This document shows positions 12,266 to 31,200 of a DNA stretch of 64,000 nucleotides, in pieces. The notes under the pieces were generated by a model. The model searched no databases, was not told where the DNA came from, and was given only the letters and a program-made list of their open reading frames with translations. Both the position numbers and the translations under genes were made by a program. Source of the stretch: Phoenix dactylifera (Eukaryota; Streptophyta; Magnoliopsida; Arecales; Arecaceae). How positions within the stretch are numbered: the first letter of the stretch is position 1; each line of letters opens with the position of its first letter. The stretch is from NCBI RefSeq assembly GCF_009389715.1, contig NC_052409.1, positions 2,086,001-2,150,000 on the forward strand, given 5' to 3'.

Positions 12266-13141
12266 ATGGAGGAAGCCATGGTCTCCGACAGCAGCACCAA
12301 CAGCAACAGTGATTGCACCCATGCCGTGGTGAAAGGAAAGCGGACCAAGCGACCGAGGCTCCACCTTCCGCCGGCCCCAGCGGTTGGCACCACCACCGGC
12401 CCCACCTCGTCGACCTCCTCAGCTGAAATTTCCGGGACCACCACCGAGGAGGAGGAGGACATGGCCAATTGCCTCATCCTCCTTGCCCAAGGTCGCTCCC
12501 TTGATACCGGCCCGAAGCTCGAATCACCGAAAGAAGAAGGTGCCGACCCAGCCAGTAGCAACGGCGGGGCCGAGAAGTTCTCCAGCCGCAGGTTCGCCGA
12601 CGCCACCACGATGGCCAACGGCAAGGCGGGATTCCATGTCTACGAGTGCAAGACCTGTAACAAATGCTTCCCTTCATTCCAAGCGCTCGGCGGGCACCGA
12701 GCAAGCCACAAGAAGCCCAAGCTAGCGATCCCGATGACCGGAACCGAAGCAAAGAAAGCGGCGATCGATGAAGATAGCCTCCAAATAAGCATGAATTCAT
12801 CGATCTCGAAGTCAATTATGGCTGCCACCAACACCAACAGCACTAGTATTAGCAATAACAAGCCGAGGGTCCATGAGTGCTCGATATGTGGCTCGGAGTT
12901 CTCCTCCGGGCAAGCATTAGGAGGCCACATGAGGCGGCACCGACCGGTGAGCATCCCGGCCGCAACCTCGGAGCCAAAGAAGGAGCGGAACGTTAATCTC
13001 TCCTTGGATCTTAACCTCCCCGCACCATCTGATGACGACCATGAAGAAGTTCCGAAATCGCCATCAGCCGTAGCCTTAGCATTTGAAAGCAAACAGCCGC
13101 TCGTCATCTCCGCCTCGGCCTTGGTGGATTGCCATTATTAA
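12266..13141 (+). CDS. ZAT5-like C2H2 zinc-finger transcriptional repressor
   Basis: An intronless frame of 291 residues. A basic nuclear-localisation-like block lies at 24-32 (GKRTKRPRL) and an L-box-like segment at 69-76 (CLILLAQG). There are two plant-type C2H2 fingers with the QALGGH core: C128/C131/H144/H148 and C205/C208/H221/H225. Near the C terminus an EAR repression motif (LSLDLNLP, about 245-252) is present, the mark of ZAT proteins that recruit TOPLESS-type co-repressors. Members of this class (C1-2i) act in stress, defence and development; which role this one has cannot be read from sequence. Single-exon structure, two-finger spacing and the C-terminal DLNLP all agree. A TATA box lies upstream, and AT-rich 3' sequence follows the TAA. 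Confidence 0.93.
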   Translation: MEEAMVSDSSTNSNSDCTHAVVKGKRTKRPRLHLPPAPAVGTTTGPTSSTSSAEISGTTTEEEEDMANCLILLAQGRSLDTGPKLESPKEEGADPASSNGGAEKFSSRRFADATTMANGKAGFHVYECKTCNKCFPSFQALGGHRASHKKPKLAIPMTGTEAKKAAIDEDSLQISMNSSISKSIMAATNTNSTSISNNKPRVHECSICGSEFSSGQALGGHMRRHRPVSIPAATSEPKKERNVNLSLDLNLPAPSDDDHEEVPKSPSAVALAFESKQPLVISASALVDCHY

Positions 13142-14717
13142 TCCGGCAGCGAACTCAAAGCTGTCTCTTATTTCTAACTGTTCTATTTTTTCAGACAGAC
13201 TCAAACAAGATTGGGAATTATTTGAAGCTGTCATGTTGATTATATCTTATACCATTTACCATTGATTCTTTGGATTCTTTACACCTTAGTTGTTCTCCTA
13301 TGGAGATGTGAGGTAATGATCGATGTTATGTAAAGAAGAATGAAGAAAAGGTGTTACTGTGTTCATGAGAAGGGAGTGACTTCAATGGCTTCTCCTTCCT
13401 CCTCCTTTTATTTATCATTTGAAGTTTTCTTCGTTTTATTTATGGCAAAGCGTAACCTAAACAATTAATAATGAGATAGGGAGGTTAGAGTGGCTCAGCT
13501 TGGTTTCTCCACCACCAAGGAAAAGGTCTTGGTTCAGGTTTCTGGCCTTATCATGTGCTTGTTTTGTTTGCAAGCCAACTCTCCTCACATTAAACGCCAA
13601 AAGGGAGGTCCAATTGTGCTACTCTCTCTATTTCTGTCTCACATCCATATATCTATTTACAAAACTACATGCTTATCTCCTTGAAATGGGAGGTCCAATT
13701 TACCTTGCCTAACACGTCGATGTCACACTAAGATCAATAAATGTCATCAAACAATTACATGTTAGGGTTGAGCCTCAGCTCTTGGTCTTTCATGTCACCA
13801 TCAATCAGCAGCCAAGCACTGCAAGCGATCTGATGAAGATACACAGGCGAGCCTATCATTTATTGGTATGGAAAGGAGGCTCTTCCGTGTCCCTTCGATC
13901 TTGATCACTTGCTTTTGACCAGCCCTCCATGCGACGCCAGAACGTTCAGCGAATGCCAAGTATAATCTTTTGCTTTCTGAGCAAATATGCCTACTATAAT
14001 CTATAGTTTGTGAGACGAAGATTCCTTGGCTCGAGAGAGAGAGAGAGAGGGAGAGAGAGGAACACTTGGAGAACAAATCAGTGAAGCTACTGAAGGAAAC
14101 TTTAGATATTTTTAATGACTTGATCAGTGAAGCGTAGCACAAGCAGACGTATGTGTGTACTTTGCGTGAGACGACCATAAACATGGAGGAGTGCGTGTTT
14201 CAGCGTTTGACATTGTCACATAGAGGCGGTTACCATCTCTTAATGATTCATCCACCAAGAACCTGTTACTAATAAATTTAATACCATCCGCTATTAGTTT
14301 TTTGTATTTATCTTGGTGCAGGGCTTGCACGCCGCAGACCTAATGTTTGCATTGGACAAGTGATATGTGCCAACCTAGCCAAATTTAAGTCGAAATTTTA
14401 TTATTTATGAAGTCTAGAGCACCACGTAAGCAAGTCACAGGAGCCACATTCAAATTGTTACAACAATCCTCAGGACCATTCTTTTTCTCTAATAAAAGCT
14501 TGGGGGGACCTTCTCACTTCATTTTCTGAAAAAAAGAAAGAAAAAAAACACCACATGAGCATTTAGGTGGATTCTTTTCGATTGGAAGCTATTAGTGCAT
14601 AATATGTATCATGGCTTGTCTCTCTCATGGAAGCCACCACGGATTGATAGATTAAATGGCTAAGTTCCAAATGATCAACATGCTTTTCGGCTGGCGCACT
14701 GTTTGTCAAATTTAACG
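13142..14717. other. 3' flank of the zinc-finger gene and intergenic DNA
   Basis: The first few hundred bases are probably the 3' untranslated region. A GA microsatellite lies at 14033-14060. The minus-strand frame at 13801-14184 includes this GA tract and shows no recognisable domain, so no gene is called. Confidence 0.4.
14033..14060. repeat. (GA)n microsatellite
   Basis: Uninterrupted and nearly uninterrupted GA dinucleotides, with two GGG interruptions. Nothing functional can be inferred. Confidence 0.8.
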
Positions 14718-15510
14718 ATCCATTTGGTTAGGGATAGTCTGGTATGAAAAGATAAATTCCATATTAGAGTATCATATTTGGTACGAAAAATAAATAAAAG
14801 AGATAGTAAAATAGATGATAAGTCCTATATCTATTTTTTTTTGAGAGAAGGTAAAATAAATACCACTAGAAGGTGGTATTTATTTTCCTATGCTAGATTA
14901 TCGAGTGGAACTAATTTAAAAATATCACTACTCAACAAAATATACCCTCACTTAATTATATTAATATTATATTAATTATATTATATATTTATTATTAATT
15001 TAATTAGTATATGTTTATTAATTTTTATTAATACATCATTAATAAATATTTATTAATTATCAATAGATGTGTTAGCAATTAATATATTTATATATATATC
15101 AAAACATACCAAAATTTATTTGTAATAAAAAACATATTTTCTAAAATATCATTAAATTAAAAATATTTATTAACTTATAGATATATATTAATATTTTAAA
15201 TAGCCAATATTGATCGGGTTTGTATAAGTGGACTATAAATAGTCAACAAATGGACTTTAAGAAAGTTGTTATTACTTCAATTATTTATTCAAAGATATTG
15301 TTGAAAATTTGGTAATATTTTCATATAAGAGCATCTTTAACCAAATATGGTAATCGTTTGCAATGCCATTTTTAGAGTAAGTTTTTCATAAACCAAATAT
15401 GGTAAAATTTATTTCTCCCACAATTGGTTGTTTAGATAAATGATTTTCAAGAATCGCCAAACTACCACGTAATTTGACATACCCCAACCAAAGTTACCAA
15501 ACGAATCCTA
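14718..15510. mobile_element. AT-rich transposon-like repeat, copy B (uninterrupted)
   Basis: This is the undisturbed relative of the segment at 8265-9610. The ends are imperfect inverted repeats: GATCCATTTGGTTAGGG at the left, and the reverse complement of the right end reads GGATTCGTTTGGTAAC. The interior is very AT-rich and non-coding. Size, ends and lack of coding capacity suggest a MITE-like non-autonomous DNA transposon. No clear target-site duplication could be fixed, so the superfamily is not assigned. Confidence 0.55.
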
Positions 15511-18300
15511 AGGGTTATATTGCTTTAAAGTATGGTGCTTCTCTCTCCACAGATCTAGAGAATTCTACTTGCCTAGCTTGTACTCAACAAGCATTGCAAA
15601 CAAGAAGTTAGGCCTAGTATTACTTGTAATTCTCGTGCATGTAGCCTTAGAGAAATTTATGATAAATTTTTGTGTGCGGTGAAACATTGGTACACGTGTG
15701 AATTGAAGCCATTAGAAGCTGAAGAACGGCCAATTTGCTGCTTACCTAGAAATTCCTAGGTGCATGTACCCAAGCCTTGAATGGTAGTGGTTTACTGGTC
15801 CTGGTAGTATTAAAGCGGTAATAGCGTTGAAGAGTCAATGATGTTATCTTGATTCCAAAGCTTTTATTGGTTTAAGCTCAAGTGGAATTGGATGCTTAAT
15901 CTGCAGATAAGCTCTGAGATTAGGTCCGGAAAGGACACTGGACAAGTTCTATTGGTCGCTTTTTGGCAAAACATTCAGGAAAAGCACGTTGGTTGAGTAG
16001 ATCCAGTATTGTACAAAGTCAAACATTGTTCAAGAGTCTTCTCCTCCCTCGGCAGTGAAATTCAGAAGAAATCTAAAGGAATCACCCTCTAATTTCAATA
16101 AGATATGACCAAGGAAACTGAAAGTCGAATTCAAGTGCGAACTTATTTTCGGATTCCCTCTTATTTGTTTGAAATCTTATGAATGATTTGGCTGGATTCC
16201 AAATAATATGGATAACTTGGTAGCTGAAATGAACTAATTAACTGACTAGTCAATATAAAAATAACTTCACATCAAATTAATATGGATAATTAAAAGGTTA
16301 AAGTATAGAGTCCAAATTTATCTGCAGATAGACATATCTAAAGTATTTCTGAGAAAATATCAGGCAAAAACTCTAATCCCTTTCATTAAGTAAATGGAAG
16401 TACAACAGCAAAACGAACAGAGCTTCACAAGTACAAAGAAAAAAAATGGTTACTACCAATTTTATGAAATCTTCTTTTGAGAAAGAACAGTAATCATATA
16501 AGATCGAAACATGTCCTATAATGACATGGTATTAAAAATATTTTCCTAGTGGTAGTTTCAGAAACTTGACTAATTGTATTGTTGTTATAGAAACTTGATG
16601 AATTTTCTCAAGTGAGACCACTGAGTTGTAATGCAGATCCTTCTACTGAATTCAGGAACTAAGCATCTTTTGTTTGAATCGGACATGCGACGTCTGTCCA
16701 TAATTGAAGCACATTGGAAACTAGAAGATGATTCTAGGTTCTAGATGATTTTTTTGGTACCGATCCCTTTTTAACTTTTTAACATTTTCTTCAGCTAATT
16801 AGCATGCGATTATGAGTATGTCATCAAGAAAGCCAAAAATCTGAGCCTTTTTCTTTTATGCGACATGAGTTTCAGCTTGGTTCGATAGGAAAAACCTGGT
16901 GCAACAACCCAAGTAGGATCCAAGCAGATTCCTACAAAGTTAAGCACATGATCATGAGCTAACAGAGAGTGCCTCCTTTTTAGATAGCCACAATTTTTGG
17001 TGCTTTTGTTAATAAATTTCTTCTGGAAGTTCTCTATCACTAAATTATATATGCATTGTCCCTGTGCAAACACTTGGATTCCCTCCTCCCAGTGATTTCA
17101 ATTAAGACATTAATTAAGATGAGAAATTAGAGAGTCGAAAGGAACAGAAATGACATAAATTCTGGCAAATCCTCTCATTCTGAAGTGGAGTGTATGCAAT
17201 GTGTCGAGTACTTTCTATTACTTATTCCTTGAAGTGCTAGTGAAAGTCTACACTGACAGCTACAAGGTTATATTTAGATCCTAGTTTTTATGTTTGGAGG
17301 AATCCAAGCTAATATTCTTCATCAATTAAGCACTTTTGCTTAGATTAGATAAATACGATGTCACATTTTGTGTTGTTTATGGGGAAATATAATGCAATAA
17401 TCAAATATATGTTTAGATTGCTCAGTCATTATAAATCACTATTGCAACAGCATCAGTAGTTTTTGGATTGAGTAAGGTTGGGCTATCATTATTAATCAAC
17501 ACTAATAACTAAGCAGAAAAGTGCATCACCATTTCAATTCTAAGTTCCCCAATGAATCTTACTTCAAAAATTATTATCAAGAGAAGTTTGTCTATCAACT
17601 TTGTAGGATCAAGGATTTGAGTAATGAATATATATATAAAAGAGAATATGTAGAGTTGATTCAACATCAAGCAATTGGGTAATAACAAATCCATATCAAT
17701 TTATATAATTTAAACCTCAGTTCTCACTCTACCATCAACTCAAACATTATATTAGAAGATCGTTCTATCGATCAATGAATTATTTGTTGCAACGTTTATT
17801 TAAGAAAAAGAAATCTTGTCAAAAGGTGGGAACTAGCTCGTTGTTAAACCTATCGAAAGACCACTTTATGTCTTAAAAAACCCCATGACTGAATGGATCA
17901 AAAGCTCCATACTCAAGGAATCGAGGTTCTCAGTGGACGGGACAAACCCGAGGCCTTAGAATACGAGGAGCAATGACGCTGACATCCAAATAAGACCCCA
18001 TTTGAAACTAAAAGGCAGGAACTCATCAATTCCACGTGGAGGGCAATAAGTCGCGCGGTCACCCGCAATGCGTCCGGCGATTCCAGGAGTTTTACCAGGC
18101 ATAATAGGCGCTTAACTTATGTTGTAAGTGTGATTTTGTTAAAGCGCACGCGTCGAAAACGACGAAAACTATCATCACCCGGGGGCAAGCCTAGCCTAAT
18201 CTAAGCATAGAAAAATGCAAGTAACTATATTCCTCGAGACAGATGAACGCGTTCGAGGGGCTTAAGCTTCTAACTCGAGCCTGTACGATCATGTTCAGAT
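15511..18300. other. Intergenic stretch; GC content rises toward the RABE1 promoter
   Basis: No gene is supported between 15.5 and 17.8 kb. From about 17900 the sequence becomes richer in CG dinucleotides, which fits a promoter-proximal region of a widely expressed gene. Confidence 0.4.
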
Positions 18301-18305
18301 AGTCA

Positions 18306-18396
18306 TGACGTGTCAACCTGTAATTCGTGATTTCTGACGTGGCTGTGGGTTAATGTGGGGCCCAACTTGTCGAGTGAAGGAAACGCAGCACGTGGC
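18306..18396 (+). promoter_or_regulatory. Cluster of three ACGT-core motifs upstream of RABE1
   Basis: TGACGTGTCA (18306-18315), TGACGTGGC (18335-18343) and CACGTGGC (18389-18396) lie 165-255 bases before the start codon. ACGT cores of these types are bound by plant bZIP and bHLH factors (G-box/ABRE-like, as-1-like). Three within 91 bases is more than expected by chance, but function is inferred. Confidence 0.5.
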
Positions 18397-18474
18397 AAAC
18401 ATGACGGAGAATGCTGAGAGACAGCTGGCAGCTGATCGTGGGGTCTGTTGGTTTTACTCTAAAACTATAAATTG

Positions 18475-18482
18475 GGATCGGT
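18475..18482 (+). promoter_or_regulatory. Candidate TATA box of RABE1
   Basis: CTATAAAT is placed 79 bases before the ATG, between the ACGT cluster and a GC-rich leader. It is the only good TATA match in this interval. Confidence 0.55.
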
Positions 18483-18560
18483 TCCAGTTGCTTAGCCGCG
18501 TGCCGGGCGTGGGCGAGGAGGGGCTGAGCGCTGGTGCCGGGCGGCGGCGGAGGAGAAGAA

Positions 18561-26562
<8,002 letters not shown>

Positions 26563-28284
26563 ATGATTATCATGCAAAGTGAAATTTCTTGGAGTTTCTT
26601 GTGCACCTGTGCCTTCTTATGTGGTTGGGGCAGGCTGTCCAGTATAACTAAGGCAACACAAGAAGCCAGCACCTTTCCCTATTGTCATTTAACCAGTTGA
26701 GAGTTCTATGTATGCTCTCATCAGCTAACCTAAATTTGAATACTCAAATGATCATTCCTGTGCTGGCATCCACTGTTGCTACCCATTCCTTACCTGTGCT
26801 CTTTTTATTTCTGTTTTTTTTCTTTCTTACATTCTCTTCTTTTGAAGCACTCTTTTAAGTATGGTTCCGACTCTGATGAGATGATGTTCCTTGAAGTGAA
26901 ATATCTCCAGGATGAAACAAAATACAGTTGGTTACTTGGTTTAACTGTAATGGTTGGATGCGTTGCTTTATCTCATCTCTTATAAGATCATTGTATCTCG
27001 AGTGCAAGGGCAGAACCTTTTTTGATAAAATGTGCGAGTGCGGATCTTATCACTGCCTCAGCTTTATTATATTGAAAGTTCTTTTATCTAGCGAATCTTC
27101 AGTAACCAGGTTGGGGACAATTTCTGTTGAATCTTCAGTAGGTCTGAAAGTATAGATCAGAGCATGGATTGAATATCCATGTATCCATAAAGTGTCTCTT
27201 TTATTTAGCGAATGCAAATATAGATATTGGATGCTAAAATTTGCATCTGCAGTTGTTCTGAATGGCTATGAATGTGAAATAAACATCAATAACATTAATA
27301 GCAGTGCTGATATAGATCAAATATTATACAATCAATTAGTTAATTATTCCACTTTATGTTTCCATCTTTATTATCTTTCTACAACTAAATGATTGCACAA
27401 AGAAGAAAGAAGTTACAGCATCCGAACTGACACTTTAAGGGGCTCCTACGAACTCTTCTTAATCACATGATTAAAAGGCTGCCTGTTAAGGATGGAATCA
27501 CCCAATTAAAGATGACTGGAAAAAAAATTCTAAAACATTTTTATATTTTCACTAGCAACTCTTCACGGTATAACAGCTATATGAAATTAAATAGGCTTGG
27601 AAACAGATTTGGCAATCGATAAAAATCTGATATTTGTACGCCCGCACCTATAGTTCCTTTCTGGGTTTTTTTTTTATGACGGATATGAATATTAGCCAAA
27701 TGTTGAAATTGGGCCCATGCCCTAATGTATTCAGATATAGAAGCGGAATTGGATGGATATTATCAGACATTTCATCCTTGAACTTCAAAAAAATTGATAC
27801 TCAGACATTTCACAGAGATATGAGAGCTTCCGTTCTTCCTTAAAGTAACCATAGACCTCTAAAACAATGAAGGGATGAATGCTTGATAGAGAAGCTATGC
27901 AACATTTTCTGCTCGGTTAAAAGCTTTTGTTTTTTAAAAAAAAGAGAGAACATTCTTTAGAAATCAACAAGCCACAAGGCTCTTTTCAACCAAGCACATA
28001 ATCCAACTCACTGAGCCAAAAGGAGCCAGAAATACTCTTTGGGCTGTGGATGAGGTGTGCCCCAAGGTAAACAGAAAAGCTACAGCATAAATTCAACGTT
28101 CGGTTGGTCTGAAAGATAAACAGAATAAGTTTATTGTTTTAACCATAGAACAAGACAAAATTATTAGCTGGCATGCTACATAAATGGATCAAAATATTGA
28201 TATTATGTGTAGCCCAAGATATTTGCATTCAACTCTGCCAGTGTCTGCAGGTGATTGATCGTGCCTCTGGCATACTAGAATCCA
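26563..28284. other. 3' region of RABE1 and interval to the SOD gene
   Basis: The 3' untranslated region of RABE1 probably occupies the first 400-800 bases. The 3' untranslated region of the convergent SOD gene lies at the right end. Nothing else was recognised. Confidence 0.4.
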
Positions 28285-31200
28285 TCACGCAAGGGGGGTC
28301 AACCCAACAACACCTGCACATGCAATAAAGTGATTAAAGGAAAGCTTGCTGTTGACATGAACTCATCCATAAAAGTCTGAAAGATTATAATGTTAATATT
28401 AAACAAAAAATCTTGAACACAGCTTGAATTTATGCCAGTTCCTTAATGGTAACAAAAATTTGCACTAAAATAATATTTAGTGTGCCAGGCACATTTTGAA
28501 AATAAAACTAGAATTTAAAACCAAAAATGTAGCCATTGCAAGATGCATTTGTATTGTGTTTACATGCACATAATCAGCTGAGAACTGAAGATCTAATTCA
28601 ATCTGATCAAGATAATTTTAATCATGTCTTTCATAAGCCCTTCAATTCTATTAGCAAGGAACTTGTCAAGAGGGCAATAGCCAATGGCAGTTCTTTACTC
28701 AAGGTTTAATTCAATGCCCTTAAATTCTGAGGACTAACCCTGACTGATCAAAACTTTGGATGAGAACATGAGGGCTAAATTGTAGAGACTTAGATTCATC
28801 TCTTGCCATAAAACACATGCAGGATTCTTGCATTGCACTCTGAAATTATAAGTAATAGAACTCAACTCAACTCAACCAAGCCTCAGTCCCAAACTAGTTG
28901 GGGTTGGCTATATGAATCATGTTCCTCCATTCCGCTCAATTTAGTGATATATTTTCTGAAAGATGTTAAGACATCAAGTAATAAAAACTGATAATAAAGG
29001 CCATCTAGAGAAATTTGATTGTTAAGAGTGCTCCTCTGTCTACAGAAATGTTACGTGTTGAAAGCGAAACAAAAACAAAAAAAAACTCGACTGAAGATAC
29101 ACTCCCTATGATATTAAATTTGCCATCATGTCCAATGTTATATGGAGCCAAAGATGATATCTTTACTAAATTAAATTTAGTGAGTTCTGCCTATGGATTG
29201 AATACCCAGACATGCTTTCACTGCTTGGAGGGCCCTTATGGCTAAGTTATTCAGACCGTACTTCTAACTTTTCTACTAAAATTGCCATTTTTTTTAGTAA
29301 AAACAATTTAAAAAGAATCATTCTGTTTGGTAGTTGAAGATTATGGTGTTAGGACCAGGCCAAAGGATGTTCCTGAATACACTGAAGCACAGGTCCAATT
29401 TCCAAATTTTAAACATCAATAGAAGCATGATGCCCTTAATTAATATTCTGTTTCCTTTTTCTCTCCATAGATTTGTCTCTTAGTAGATTTTTGCAGGGAA
29501 TCTTATCGCCAGCAACATGTATAATTTATATGAGATTGCACAATAAACAACCCATCTTCTTTTTAATTACTTGATTTTAAATATTTAATGATTTATCTCT
29601 TATATTAGTTTACCGATGTTCTTTGAGTGATGATTGAATACCATTGCAGGCCTACAAGAGAAGAATCAAGAGAACCACCATTGTCAAGTTCAAGTGTAAG
29701 AATTAAATTTTCTTATTTCCTTTTTTCTCAATTATTATTTTGGCATATAGTATTCAAACAAACTCAAGCTGGGTGCATTATGAATCTAAGTACAATTTTT
29801 TCCCTTCTACTGCTTCCCTAAAGGGAGTAAAAAAAAAATCAAATTTTACTTAAATGTGCATTGCACATGACTATGTGCTAGTATTACCAACTTACTTCAA
29901 CTTATTTTCCAATTATACAAAAGCACCTGCCTCTCTCAATTACCAAACCAACTTATTGTTAGTTAGCCATAAACGCACTCGTTCTCAACATCCTAAAACT
30001 TCCTCAAAGCAGGCAATGATCTTGCAAGAAAAGGCTGCTTTTATTATGAGTTATAGAGGGCACTACTTCGTTTATATAAATTGTTTAGTAGGTAAGAGTA
30101 CGCTATTTTTTTAGTTTTTGGTTTATCCAACAAAATATTGATCTAGTACACTGTACCTTCACATATAGTGGCTCCATATCTTAACCTTCAACTTTTAGTG
30201 TACATTCAACCCCACTGTCTTATTAAAAACCCCCCATAGTTATGTAGCTTTTAGATGCAAACCATTCTCATTTCCCTTTTGTGTCTCTTTGCTAAGAATG
30301 GAGATGGTTACCTGAAGTGGCAGTGGGTGCAGGACAGATTTCGGTGCCAGCATAGGGAGGAGGATCTCTTGAAAATATTTATAATAACAGAACAATTATA
30401 AAGTAGGTGCAGGAAGAATTTCCAAAGAGATCCCAAAGTAGATGCAGCTCCCTAATCAGAAATTTCTTGCTACGCTGCATCTTACTGTTATAGTCCCATG
30501 TCAACGCTCACATCATCTTTAGATTCCATCATGTCTTCAACTATGCTTCCATGCAACAAATTTTGATTCATTAAATCCTTTGAAGCAAGGATCAGCAAAA
30601 TAGTGTCGACCTTGAGCTCAAAGTATAGATCAGTTCCCATACTCTTTGCTACTGTGAAAGGTGAATAACAGAAATCTATCATTCCAAAATGAAGTCTCAG
30701 CCCTACCTTGCTCCTATTCTTGTACTATGCTTCCAACATCAATTCCATAGAATCATAAATCACCAAGATAACTAATTCAAAATCATTGGAATTGTTTCTT
30801 TAAAGTTGATGTCATATAAAAAACACTTTAAGGGGGAGGAATTAATAATGAAAGAAAATGAGAACACCAAAGGAGCAATATCTTAGAAAATATTTACTCA
30901 AATCTCCATGCTTTCTTTATCATTTGATATAACAAGTGTGAAGCTAAAGCATGAACTTGTAATTCTCATCCCAAAAGAATTATAAGAGCAACTAGCCCTG
31001 TGCAAAGTTGGCCCATCCTGACCCACATTTTGTCAGATTAGGCTGGGTTTTTCGATCCTTCAGGTCACGCTAGGCCTCAATTTTTCATGCTCAACAATTT
31101 TCGAGCCCAGCTCAAGTTTCAATTTCTTAACGCATTGGCCCAATCGAGACCAATTTTTAATTATATAACTTATATATAAATATCACATATAGATAAAAAA

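Noticed and set aside
13801-14184. 127-codon minus-strand frame
   Set aside because: It runs through a GA microsatellite (Ser/Leu repeat) and has no recognisable domain.
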